28,772 bases of DNA from an uncultured Chloroflexota bacterium. Its GTDB lineage: Bacteria > Chloroflexota > Chloroflexia > Chloroflexales > Roseiflexaceae. The number at the start of each line of letters is the position of its first letter. Positions within the stretch are counted from its first letter, which is position 1. Below, piece by piece: positions 16,374 to 25,054 of the stretch. The notes beneath the pieces are model-generated. The model was not told where the DNA came from, ran no database searches, and was given only the letters and a program-made list of their open reading frames with translations. A program made the translations under genes and the position numbers. The DNA is taken from NCBI GenBank assembly GCA_937876225.1, contig CALFIC010000099.1:1-28772 (forward strand), in the 5' to 3' direction.

Positions 16374-17690
16374 ATGAAGCCCATATTCTTGATACTAGTG
16401 AGTGTATGGATGGGGGCGGTGCTCTGGATATCGCCGGTTACGCATGCCCAACAAGCGCCACGGAATGCTCATGTTCAGATTGGTGTGAGTGGTCAAGGGT
16501 TGCCTATTGACGCATTTCGCTTTGGTACTGGGATGCGTAAGTTTGTGATTGTAGGTGAGACACATGGTGCCCCAGAGCGCAATACTGGTGTGCTTAGTCG
16601 GCAATTAATTGATTGGTTTGGTAACCACCCCGAAGCAGTGCCGGCTGATGTGCGCCTCTATATTATCCCCGTCCTGAATCCTGATGGGGACAAACTTGAT
16701 TCACGCCAAAACGCTAGTGGTGTTGATTTGAACCGCAATATGAACACCAATTTAGATAAATGTAGTGAAAACGATTGGGCGCAACGTGTCTATGGCGCGA
16801 GTGCGGTTATTTCTGATACTGGTGGTTCATATGCTGATTCCGAACCCGAAAGTAGAGTGATTCGGGCCTTTTTGTTGGATGCTTCTGCGGTGGTTTTTTT
16901 ACATTCTGCGGCAGGGCTGGTTTTTCCGGCATTTTGTGACGACCCGATTGCCATCGCACTTGCGCAAACGTATGCGAAAGCCGGCAATTATCAATATGCC
17001 CGCTATTGGGATAAATACCCGATTACGGGCGGGATGCATGACTGGGCCCGTGGGATTGATTTGCCGGCAATTATCCCTGAGCTCGAAAGTGGTGATGATC
17101 CTGAATTCGACCGCAACTTGGCAGGTGTCAAGGCGGTGCTGGCTAGTACTCCGACTTTGCTTCCGGAATTAGCTGACCGCCAAATAAACGGTATTACGAT
17201 GCCATTGCCGATTTGGCGTTTTTGGCAAGCATATGGTGCCGAAATGCTCGGTCCTCCCCTCGCTGATGCTCAATTGCGTGATGGTAAATATGTGCAATCT
17301 TTCGCAACGATAATGCTTGCGTATGATCCCCACGATGATGTGCAAGCAGTGCGGGCGTTGCCGATTGCGGCGGCGCCGGTTGTTGGTGATGTGGCTCCCA
17401 CTAGCGATGACACCACAGTGTTGACCTTCCCCAAAACGGCGGCGGTGGTGCACGATGCATTTGCCCGCTACTACCAACGAGTGGATGGTCTGCAATTGTT
17501 GGGTGCACCGCTCGATAACGAACGCATGATGGCAGTGCCTGTTGGCACCCAACAATCACAACAACAATTTGGCTATGGTGTGATTCGTTATGACGAAGTC
17601 AATAATCGGATTATTCGCTTGCCAGTGGTTTGGCAGAATCTTGTAACCACAAATGTGGTTGCACTAACGCAACCATTCCAGATTCGTTAA
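16374..17690 (+). CDS. Secreted M14-like zinc carboxypeptidase with C-terminal repeat domains
   Basis: A 438-residue secreted protein. The signal peptide (1-25, ending THA-QQA) is followed by an M14 metallocarboxypeptidase-like domain (about 34-258): zinc ligands H64 and E68 in THGAPERN, the Asn-Arg substrate pair in DLNRN (118-122), a third ligand H177 in VVFLHSAAG, and the catalytic Glu region IIPELES (E236/E238). The first zinc motif is H-x3-E rather than the usual H-x2-E. Two copies of a small module (about 280-318 and 366-406) share Q..G...LG-PL and Q-F...I-YD patterns; such modules often bind cell wall. I choose ATG 16374 because it gives a clean signal peptide and has GAGG nine bases upstream. 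As first gene of the export operon it may trim peptides attached to wall or glycan. Substrate unknown. Confidence 0.75.
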   Translation: MKPIFLILVSVWMGAVLWISPVTHAQQAPRNAHVQIGVSGQGLPIDAFRFGTGMRKFVIVGETHGAPERNTGVLSRQLIDWFGNHPEAVPADVRLYIIPVLNPDGDKLDSRQNASGVDLNRNMNTNLDKCSENDWAQRVYGASAVISDTGGSYADSEPESRVIRAFLLDASAVVFLHSAAGLVFPAFCDDPIAIALAQTYAKAGNYQYARYWDKYPITGGMHDWARGIDLPAIIPELESGDDPEFDRNLAGVKAVLASTPTLLPELADRQINGITMPLPIWRFWQAYGAEMLGPPLADAQLRDGKYVQSFATIMLAYDPHDDVQAVRALPIAAAPVVGDVAPTSDDTTVLTFPKTAAVVHDAFARYYQRVDGLQLLGAPLDNERMMAVPVGTQQSQQQFGYGVIRYDEVNNRIIRLPVVWQNLVTTNVVALTQPFQIR

Positions 17691-19462
17691 TGATGAATAA
17701 ACAACGATTTGTGTACATCGGAATAAGTGCCGTGTTGGCGGTAGTGGTGGGACTGTTTTGGGCAATTACCCGCGAACAAGAATGTCAAGCACGTTGGCAA
17801 CCGGTGTTGCTTGATGACTATGCGCTCGATGCGCAAACCGAAGGTCTTCCCCCCGGTTGGAATGCCGGTGCACCTGGGGTGCGGGTTGGGACATTTAGTG
17901 TGGCTGGTGGGCATTCAGTGCATATGCTGGGGATTGGCACGTGGCTTGGCTTGCCACAAATTGCTGTCCAAGCGGGCCAACACTATTGTGTTGCCGTACG
18001 AGTGCTCGCCGATAGCCCATCGGTGACGGCAGTACGGACACGCTGGTTTTGGCGTAACGGCACGACGGTGATTGCCGAACGTGTCGGTGATTGGCAGATG
18101 GTCCGCCGTTGGGATGGTGCCAGTGACCAGCAACCATGGAGTCTCTATCATCAAATTGATGTGGCACCAATGGGAGCAACGTCACTCGAGGTGCGTTATG
18201 AGCCAGCGTCTGATGATCGGATTTATTTAGACCAGTTTGTGGTGCGGACGAGTCATGTCGGTAGTGCACTGAGTGATGTAGTGCCGGCAAGTGCCCAATA
18301 CATTCAGATTCGGCCGTGGCCGGCAGGGTATAACGCAGCGGTATCTTTTTCATATGACTGGGAAACAGCGATGGGTGGGCTGGTGCATTCACGCTCAATC
18401 GATGACCCATTGGCCGGTACCGACCCGGTAATACGCGGGATGCGGATGCGGATTGGTTTGACGAATTCATTGAAATTGTTTGCGCCCTATCATTTTGTAG
18501 CGACGTACTATGTAAACGGGTATAATTTTTTAGATGGGAATCGAAATAAGCAATTATTCATGGGTGACCCGATCTTTGCGTGGGCGACGATTGCCAATGG
18601 CTGGCAGAGTAATGTATGGTCAACGCAAGCGTGGTTTTCGGCAGATCCACATGGTGATATCCAATCTGATCCAGCCTGGTATTTTGGTGATTTGATTGAT
18701 CCTGTCCGTAATGCGGGGCACGACATTCAGAGTCATACGTTTAGTCATTTTTATGGAGGATTAGCGTCACCACAAGAATGGCAGCGTGATTTGGCGGCGT
18801 GGCAGACGCTGGCTGCGACCCGTGACGTGGCCCCAGCGACGTCACTCGCCTTCCCGTGGAGTAGCAGTGCGGGGATGCGCTATGATAGTTGGGATCAACT
18901 CGTAGCGGCTGGAGTGACATCGTTGACTCGTACCTCGTGGAATCCCCATTTACCCCAGTACCACATTGTCACTGCGACCGACGCACACTGTCGCCCATTA
19001 CCTGGCCACGAAGTCATGCTCGTATGTCCTGATTATTACCTTACTACGGCACGCGAAGCTGGGGCACTCGCATTACTGAATGATATTCGGCAACGTGATG
19101 GGATGATTGATTTCTGGTCACATACCGAAGAAGTCACGTCACCAGCACAAATTGCTGCCTGGCAGGCAGTCGTTGATGCCGTTGCGCATGCCGGTGACGT
19201 GTGGGTTGCATCATTGCATGCGATTGCAGACCGCCAACACGCGATTAATATGGTGCAGGCACGTGTATTGGAATCAACGACGTCTCCGACAATTATCCTT
19301 ACCAATCCGACGATGAACACGATAGTTGATGTAGTAGTTCGTGTGCAACCAGGTTGGCAATTTGTTGACGGGCATACCACCGAGACTGTCATTACCCTCC
19401 TTCCGCATACACCAGTGACACTGAGGATAGAACCACATGACCTTCATGTTGCAACACCGTAA
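17690..19462 (+). CDS. Membrane-anchored polysaccharide deacetylase-like (NodB/CE4) protein
   Basis: A 590-residue protein. An uncleaved membrane anchor (about 9-26) is followed by a jelly-roll-like, probably carbohydrate-binding region (about 35-190) and a NodB-type deacetylase domain (about 205-510). The catalytic landmarks are SFSYDWE (D223, E225, in place of the usual paired Asp motif), the metal-binding H-x3-H in SHTFSH (H349, H353) and LAFPWSS (387-393). A beta-rich tail ends the protein. These enzymes remove N- or O-acetyl groups from extracellular polysaccharides; the Asp-to-Glu change at the second position might alter or weaken activity. The start is the ATG in a one-base TAATG overlap with the peptidase gene. 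Its place before the exporter genes suggests it acts on the exported glycan outside the membrane. Confidence 0.78.
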   Translation: MMNKQRFVYIGISAVLAVVVGLFWAITREQECQARWQPVLLDDYALDAQTEGLPPGWNAGAPGVRVGTFSVAGGHSVHMLGIGTWLGLPQIAVQAGQHYCVAVRVLADSPSVTAVRTRWFWRNGTTVIAERVGDWQMVRRWDGASDQQPWSLYHQIDVAPMGATSLEVRYEPASDDRIYLDQFVVRTSHVGSALSDVVPASAQYIQIRPWPAGYNAAVSFSYDWETAMGGLVHSRSIDDPLAGTDPVIRGMRMRIGLTNSLKLFAPYHFVATYYVNGYNFLDGNRNKQLFMGDPIFAWATIANGWQSNVWSTQAWFSADPHGDIQSDPAWYFGDLIDPVRNAGHDIQSHTFSHFYGGLASPQEWQRDLAAWQTLAATRDVAPATSLAFPWSSSAGMRYDSWDQLVAAGVTSLTRTSWNPHLPQYHIVTATDAHCRPLPGHEVMLVCPDYYLTTAREAGALALLNDIRQRDGMIDFWSHTEEVTSPAQIAAWQAVVDAVAHAGDVWVASLHAIADRQHAINMVQARVLESTTSPTIILTNPTMNTIVDVVVRVQPGWQFVDGHTTETVITLLPHTPVTLRIEPHDLHVATP

Positions 19463-21155
19463 TCGTACCTACGCGGTGATTACTTTGCTCATCGTCGTCG
19501 TCGCGTTAGTGATGGTGTTACCGCGTCAATTCGCACAACCAACGCTGTATCAAGCCCATGCTACAGTTGTGCTTGATACGCAACGCTATCATGAATTGTT
19601 TGATGCGAATGGACAACTTGATCAAGACTTCCGAGATATTTTGTACCAGGCGCGAGCGGTGATGTTGGTGCGCCATCCGGGCTTTGGTGAGCCACAAATG
19701 GCAGACGCTGTGGTCTGGCAAGCCAATACACTCGATGTGGCGATTACCACCAACACACCAGAGTTGGCAGTGACCCTTAGCAATGAATACGCCGATGTCT
19801 TGATAATGACCATACAGGCTGCTGGCGGGCGTGAAATCTTGCGGAATGTGTTGGGTTGGGAGATGACACTGGCGTTGCGTGGTAATCCTCCTGTCGATAA
19901 CAAAACCCGTATCCTGCGTGATTTTGTGCGCCTTGCGGTGTTTACATTTAACCGACCTATCGAGCCGATTGCCAAATATACGCGTGTTAGTGAGCTTGCA
20001 TTTGCCGATCAATCTGATTTGTTACGTGCTGTCGAATGGCATCGTATGCAGATTGAGCAAGTTCAATCTGCCATACAAAATGCCGAAATGGCCAAACAGC
20101 AACGTGATGCGTTGCAGAGTTTGCGTGAATTTGAGGCAGTGATGCACGCAGCTAATCCGCAACTTGTATTTAATCCCACCCAAGTCGGCGTGTTGTATCG
20201 CGTTGGATCAGCGCCGCTACCACAATCTGCGTTACCACGCTATTTGTGGTTGATTATTGGGGCAACGATATTGGGGGGATTGTTGTTTGCGGCCGTAGTA
20301 ATCTGGTTTGACCGCAGTGTGGGGATTGTGGCGCGTGGTGCCGAAATTTGGAATTACCGCGTGCTGATTGAGCACTTGGTGCGCCGGAATCTGTTGTTGC
20401 GCTATCGGGGGAGTTTTTTGGGATTTGCGTGGACCCAAATCGCCCCCTTGATGCAGCTGCTTGTCTATTGGGTGGTATTTGGCTATTTTTTCCCGGGCAA
20501 TACGTTGGCGCTCTATCCGTTATTTATTGCGGTAGCGTTATTACCATGGACATATACGTCTGATGCGATTGCCACTGCGGTGCGGAGCATTAGTGATAAT
20601 GCGCCGTTGGTGCGACAAACATATTTCCCCCGTGAAGTATTGCCGATTGCGAGTGTGCTTACCAGTATGGTGAATTTTTTGTTATCATTGCCTATGCTGA
20701 TTATTTTCCAATGTATTATTCGCTATGTTGCCCAAGGTACGTTCAGTCTGCCTGGGACGATTGCGTATTTACCGATTATTTTGTTGGTACATACGATATT
20801 CGTGTTGGGGTTAGCACTTTTTCTGACAGCGTTGGCCGTTTATTCCCTCGATGTGATTCATTTTGTCGGTATTTTTTTACAAGTTTGGTTCTTTTTGACA
20901 CCCATCGTGTATTCCTTAAATGGTATCAGTAGTGGCTTGGCACGAGTATTGCGCTGGTGCAACCCGATGGCGTCATTTGTCGAATATTACCGTGAAATTT
21001 TGTATGGGCAACCAGTAACGAATGGATTATTCCCCACGCCGGGAATTCCTGCGAGTGAATCAATGGTGCGGTCGTTACTTATTTCAATGTGTGTGATGGG
21101 GCTAGGATACTGGTTGTTCCGGCGCGTGCATGATTATATCAGCGAGAAATTATAA
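19437..21155 (+). CDS. Wzz-like co-polymerase domain fused to Wzm-type ABC-2 permease
   Basis: A 572-residue protein joining two systems. Residues 1-295 look like a polysaccharide co-polymerase (Wzz/CpsC type): TM1 (about 12-29), QPTLYQAHATVVLD (34-47), a NTPELAVTLSNEYADV block (106-121), a coiled-coil-like stretch (about 200-235) and a Pro-rich lead into TM2 (PLPQSALPRYLWLIIG, 260-275; helix to 291). Residues 303-572 are an ABC-2 permease of the O-antigen/teichoic-acid exporter type, opening with VRRNLLLRYRGSFLGFAW (315-332), with about six helices and the amphipathic WCNPMASFVEYYREILYG segment (507-524). The ATG at 19437 has GAGGA nine bases upstream and overlaps the previous gene by 26 bases. 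It pairs with the Wzt-like ATPase whose start overlaps its stop. The fusion could couple chain-length control directly to export. Confidence 0.85.
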   Translation: MTFMLQHRNRTYAVITLLIVVVALVMVLPRQFAQPTLYQAHATVVLDTQRYHELFDANGQLDQDFRDILYQARAVMLVRHPGFGEPQMADAVVWQANTLDVAITTNTPELAVTLSNEYADVLIMTIQAAGGREILRNVLGWEMTLALRGNPPVDNKTRILRDFVRLAVFTFNRPIEPIAKYTRVSELAFADQSDLLRAVEWHRMQIEQVQSAIQNAEMAKQQRDALQSLREFEAVMHAANPQLVFNPTQVGVLYRVGSAPLPQSALPRYLWLIIGATILGGLLFAAVVIWFDRSVGIVARGAEIWNYRVLIEHLVRRNLLLRYRGSFLGFAWTQIAPLMQLLVYWVVFGYFFPGNTLALYPLFIAVALLPWTYTSDAIATAVRSISDNAPLVRQTYFPREVLPIASVLTSMVNFLLSLPMLIIFQCIIRYVAQGTFSLPGTIAYLPIILLVHTIFVLGLALFLTALAVYSLDVIHFVGIFLQVWFFLTPIVYSLNGISSGLARVLRWCNPMASFVEYYREILYGQPVTNGLFPTPGIPASESMVRSLLISMCVMGLGYWLFRRVHDYISEKL

Positions 21156-22372
21156 TGACGGATGCGGTAATTCGTTTAACACATGTATCAAAATCATTTT
21201 CGCGCGGGCGGAGCATTGCGCCATGGCAACAATGGTGGTCGACACGCCAAAACCCAGCGCCAAATAATCAAGGATTGTTGCGCAATGTCATCGACGATGT
21301 ATCGCTCACAGTCGCTGCCGGTGAACGAATTGCGCTAATCGGGAATAATGGTGCCGGCAAAAGCACCTTGCTCAAACTCATCAGCCGGATTTTGGTGCCA
21401 GATAGTGGTGAAATCAACGTCCGTGGCCGAATTTCGTCGTTGCTCGAGCTCGGGATTGGATTCCACCCCGAAATGACCGGGAGCGAAAATATCTATTTTT
21501 ATGGCGCCTTGATGGGTATGCCCCGCAGTGAAGTCGCTCATTTATTTGCCGAAATCGAAGCCTTTGCCGATATCGGTGCATATATCAACCAACCGGTCAA
21601 AGTGTATTCGTCAGGCATGTATCAGCGCTTGGCGTTTGCGAGTGCGTTTGCGATGCGTCCTGATGTGTTGATTGCCGATGAAGGCTTGTCTGTGGGTGAT
21701 GCGACCTTCCAACAAAAATGCCTCAATCGCATCGAAGAACTCGGCAAGCAAGGGACGACGATTTTGATTGTGGCGCACAATGCGGCTGCAATGCTTCGTA
21801 TCGCGACCCGCGGGATTTGGCTTGATAACGGTGGTATTCGCCAAGATGGACCGATCGCCCAGGTTTCTGAAGCGTATGCCGAATACATGACGCTCGATGC
21901 GTTTAAACGCGCTACTGAACTCCCCATAGGAACTATTCAACGCATTACCAATCCCTATGTGTTGATTTCGGAATCAGTACGCGTCCAAGGATTGATGGTG
22001 AGTGGTAGTGATGAACCTGAATGGGATGTACAACATCCCCTCAAAATCAGTGCAGATATCGTTGTCACGGCTCCGTCGTATCTCGGGAGAGTGCGGGTGC
22101 GCTTGATTGGGGCTGCAGATAACATTCCACTCCTCGAAAACGACTACCTGCAGGGAGCGGCACGCTTGTTTGCGCAGGGGACGCATACGATTACTGCGAC
22201 GATTCCTCCACTCGGGGTGAAGCCTGGTTTGTATCGTGTGGGGGTGGCGGTGTTTGATGCAGATGGCTACGAACGTGAAGCCGGGAATTCGTCGTTGTTT
22301 GTGCGGGTGCACAACACAACAGTGGCGCGTGATGCTTCTTTGTTGACGGAATCAACGATTATTGTTGAGTGA
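21155..22372 (+). CDS. wzt: Wzt-type ABC transporter ATPase with C-terminal carbohydrate-binding domain
   Basis: A 405-residue ATPase of polysaccharide exporters. Its N-terminal nucleotide-binding domain has Walker A GNNGAGKST (63-71), the Wzt/TagH-type signature YSSGMYQRL (151-159), Walker B VLIADE (171-176) and H-loop H208. A C-terminal beta-sandwich domain (about 255-405) corresponds to Wzt-C, which in O-antigen systems recognises the modified non-reducing end of the finished glycan. The ATG overlaps the permease stop by one base (TAATG), as expected for subunits made in fixed ratio. The presence of Wzt-C implies export of a capped chain; the cap is unknown, although the methyltransferase of the opposite-strand operon is a possible source. 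Confidence 0.9.
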   Translation: MTDAVIRLTHVSKSFSRGRSIAPWQQWWSTRQNPAPNNQGLLRNVIDDVSLTVAAGERIALIGNNGAGKSTLLKLISRILVPDSGEINVRGRISSLLELGIGFHPEMTGSENIYFYGALMGMPRSEVAHLFAEIEAFADIGAYINQPVKVYSSGMYQRLAFASAFAMRPDVLIADEGLSVGDATFQQKCLNRIEELGKQGTTILIVAHNAAAMLRIATRGIWLDNGGIRQDGPIAQVSEAYAEYMTLDAFKRATELPIGTIQRITNPYVLISESVRVQGLMVSGSDEPEWDVQHPLKISADIVVTAPSYLGRVRVRLIGAADNIPLLENDYLQGAARLFAQGTHTITATIPPLGVKPGLYRVGVAVFDADGYEREAGNSSLFVRVHNTTVARDASLLTESTIIVE

Positions 22373-22373
22373 T

Positions 22374-23642
22374 ATGATGCCCAAACGCTGGCTTATATAC
22401 ATGTGGATATGTGCGATTTGTGTGGGGTGTGCTGCCCCGAGCAATAGTGCCCCTCTGCCACCGATTCCTACCAAAAGTCCGAGCGGAATCATCGTGCAGG
22501 GAAGTACGTCAAATCAAATCGACTCACAACTCGCCACATTGGGCGCATATCCACGCATTGACGAAGTCGAGTTTGGGGTCGTGTCGCATTTGTTTTATAC
22601 CGATCGTAATCGAGTGTTGACTCTGGCCCAAATTGCCGGCTTTGATTGGGTGCGCCAACAAATCCATTGGAAGGATATTGAAGCCTCGCCAGGTGTCTAT
22701 TATTGGGACGAAGTCGACAAAATCATCGAAGATACGGCTGGTTTCAATGTCAAATTGATGATTAGCATTGTCCAAGCACCTGCGTTTTATGAACCCAAAC
22801 ATGGAATGCCTACCGACCCGAAACCCTTTGGGAACCTTGTCGCCAATATGATTGCCCGTTATGGAGGGTTGATTACTGCGGTCGAAGTGTGGAATGAACC
22901 GAACCTCGCAGTGGAAAACGGTGGTCGGGTCGATGATCAGTCAGTCGCTAATTATGCCGAAATGTTGATGGAGGCGTACCGGCGCATCAAAACTGCCCGC
23001 CCGTATACTTACGTGATTGCTGCGGCACCTTCGTCGACCGGTGTGAATGACGTCAATCTCGCCATGGACGACGAAAAATTCCTCAGAAGTTTGTATGCCT
23101 ACAAAGGTGGCATCATCAAAGATTACTTTGATGCGCAGGGTGTCCATCCCGGTGCTGCTGCCAATCCTCCCGATACGTTGTGGCCAGAAAAACCGGGTAA
23201 TCCGGTGGGCTGGAATAATCACCCCAGCCACTACTTTCGTCATGTCGAACAAATCCGCAAAATCATGGTTGATGCCGGGCTCGCCGACAAACAAATTTGG
23301 TTGACTGAATATGGTTGGGCAACCCAAAACAACACCCCTGGCTATGAATACGGCAATAAAGTGTCGTTTGAAGATCAAGCACAATTCACGGTCGATGCGA
23401 CGAACATGGTATATCAAAAATACCGCGATGAAACGGGGCGATCGTGGATTGGGGTTATGTTTTTGTGGAATTTGAACTTTGCGGTGTTGTGGGGAGAATC
23501 GGGGAATCCTCTCGAAGAACAAGCCTCATTTGCCATCCTCAATCCTGATTGGAGCCCGCGTCCTACGTTTATTGCCTTACAAGGGCTTTACCAAAAAATC
23601 AAACAAGAACAAGGGAAGTGGCGCCCGCCACCGACACCTTAA
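22374..23642 (+). CDS. Clan GH-A glycoside hydrolase, probable lipoprotein
   Basis: A 422-residue exported protein. A short hydrophobic signal ends in a lipobox-like CVGC (Cys19), with a Pro/Ser-rich linker to about 50. The rest is a TIM barrel of clan GH-A (GH39/GH5-like): QIHWKDIEASPGVYYWDEVD (97-116) at the second strand, the acid/base in VWNEPN (E175), and the nucleophile in WLTEYGW (E312). Such enzymes hydrolyse beta-linked sugars with retention. The ATG at 22374 lies one base after the wzt stop; a TTG four codons earlier is less likely. As last gene of the export operon it probably trims or turns over the exported polysaccharide at the cell surface. The exact family and substrate cannot be told. 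Confidence 0.8.
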   Translation: MMPKRWLIYMWICAICVGCAAPSNSAPLPPIPTKSPSGIIVQGSTSNQIDSQLATLGAYPRIDEVEFGVVSHLFYTDRNRVLTLAQIAGFDWVRQQIHWKDIEASPGVYYWDEVDKIIEDTAGFNVKLMISIVQAPAFYEPKHGMPTDPKPFGNLVANMIARYGGLITAVEVWNEPNLAVENGGRVDDQSVANYAEMLMEAYRRIKTARPYTYVIAAAPSSTGVNDVNLAMDDEKFLRSLYAYKGGIIKDYFDAQGVHPGAAANPPDTLWPEKPGNPVGWNNHPSHYFRHVEQIRKIMVDAGLADKQIWLTEYGWATQNNTPGYEYGNKVSFEDQAQFTVDATNMVYQKYRDETGRSWIGVMFLWNLNFAVLWGESGNPLEEQASFAILNPDWSPRPTFIALQGLYQKIKQEQGKWRPPPTP

Positions 23643-23647
23643 ATACT

Positions 23648-23667
23648 CCATGCCATGGTGTTTTTTT
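23648..23667 (+). terminator. Weak terminator after the export operon
   Basis: A small stem CCAT-GCC-ATGG followed by TG and seven T lies just after the glycosidase stop, in the 35-base gap to the convergent TMEM43-like gene. The stem is short, so this is a tentative call. Confidence 0.3.
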
Positions 23668-23677
23668 ACTGTGATGA

Positions 23678-24870
23678 TTATGATTGGGATGTGTTTTCAG
23701 TACTTGTATTTGCGTCGGCTACTGCCGGAGCAGGTACGTTACTCGCTGCCTTCGCTTTGTCGCGATATGACTGTATGTAGCGACTAGCTACGATCGCAAC
23801 CACAACAAGCATGCCAATCAAGAGATAAATATTGTGAAACACCATGCTAATCAAAATGGTGGCTCCACCTACGGTGAGTGCCACTATGGCATTGACGGGG
23901 CGCATGATGGTTTCGGCTGCATTGCCTACGACTGCTACGACATCGAGGATTTTGATGATGGGGTCGGTGAGTAACCCGAGCCCAATCCACAACCCGAGAA
24001 TTCCGAGCAACCGGTTCGTCCAAAGATCAGAAACGTATTCCTCGCGGAGCAATGTGATGGCATCTTCACGAGAGCCAATGAATACGCGATACAGGGTACG
24101 GGGGATGGTTTGGTTTGGCTTGTCCGTATAAGATTCAATCACCCCATTATTGATTTTGCCAAACACTGTGACGGCGATATCGTTTGGCAGCGCCGTATAC
24201 GTCAGACGAATGTCGCCAACGCGTGGACTGTCTGGTGCGCCATTGTACAAAGTATTGTTTGCGAGTGTAAAGCTATAGTCTGCAATATTTTCGACCGGCT
24301 GGACATCAACGATTTGCCCTTCGGGTAATGTGATGGTTGTTGGATCGATGCGATAGGCGCCTACATGGGCCTCGGATACGGTGAAATACGCACTGTCAAT
24401 TGATTTGCTGGGGTTTTGATGCTCGTCAGAAATATGAAATGACGCTGAAGATTGTGGTGATGGCGTCCATATTGTGTCATAGGTGTAGGTAGTTGTGGTG
24501 GTAGCACCACCACCGACATCATCTTTGGTTTCGGTTGTTTTGGTGGATTCTTCCATGCATACATTTCGGCGGTGCGTTTGAGGGCAATATACGCATTTGG
24601 CACCATGTAGGGTGCATCACCTAACTGTTCTTTGCTGATAAGTCGACCCGAAATCGAAGCAAACACCCCATCTTTGCTGGCATCAATGGTGTTACTGGTA
24701 ACGGCAACAGACCCTTTGGCTAATTCGGATAAATCGGATTTGCCTTCATTTGTCCACAGCCACCAGATACAGAAGGGAATTAGTACTAATCCGATTAGGG
24801 CATTGTTAGTTGATTTGCGGATGCGTGATCCCCAACTATTGTGGGTGACTTCCGTATATTGATCTGGCAT
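23678..24870 (-). pseudogene. TMEM43-family membrane protein, broken by a one-base deletion
   Basis: This copy reads as a TMEM43 protein from the ATG at 24870 (GAGAGGA upstream) to EMYAWK. There the frame shifts, and it resumes with ESTKTTETK in another frame and continues to the stop at 23678. The intact neighbour has TGGAAAGAAACC where this one has TGGAAGAATCC, so one A is missing around 24551. With it restored the protein would be 397 residues, nearly the same length as the neighbour (398), with the same order: N-terminal membrane helix, YMVP block, Gly/Thr-rich loop, PRVGDIRLTYTAL strand and C-terminal helices ending in an Ala/Ser-rich tail. There is no other lesion in either half, which fits a very recent mutation or a sequencing error in a short A run. 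Confidence 0.8.
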
Positions 24871-24995
24871 ATAATCCTCTCGTGCACAGTGATTGGGTGT
24901 TGTAGAGTATTTGTAAATTTATAATAACAAAAATATGTGTTTTTGTATTGTGTTGATTGTTGAATTATTTTGGGTGATGATTGTGCTATGCATAT

Positions 24996-25035
24996 GATGA
25001 GCCCCACTACTGCCTACGCAATAGTGGGGCTCATC
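24996..25035. repeat. 14-bp perfect inverted repeat between the two TMEM43 genes
   Basis: GATGAGCCCCACTA and its exact complement TAGTGGGGCTCATC flank a 12-base loop, 19 bases after the stop of the intact TMEM43 gene. The hairpin is GC-rich and strong, but no T run follows on either strand. It may end or stabilise the upstream message without being a standard intrinsic terminator. The remaining ~125 bases up to the second gene are AT-rich with no convincing promoter. Confidence 0.7.
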
Positions 25036-25054
25036 CAATCAAACAGCTGACTGC

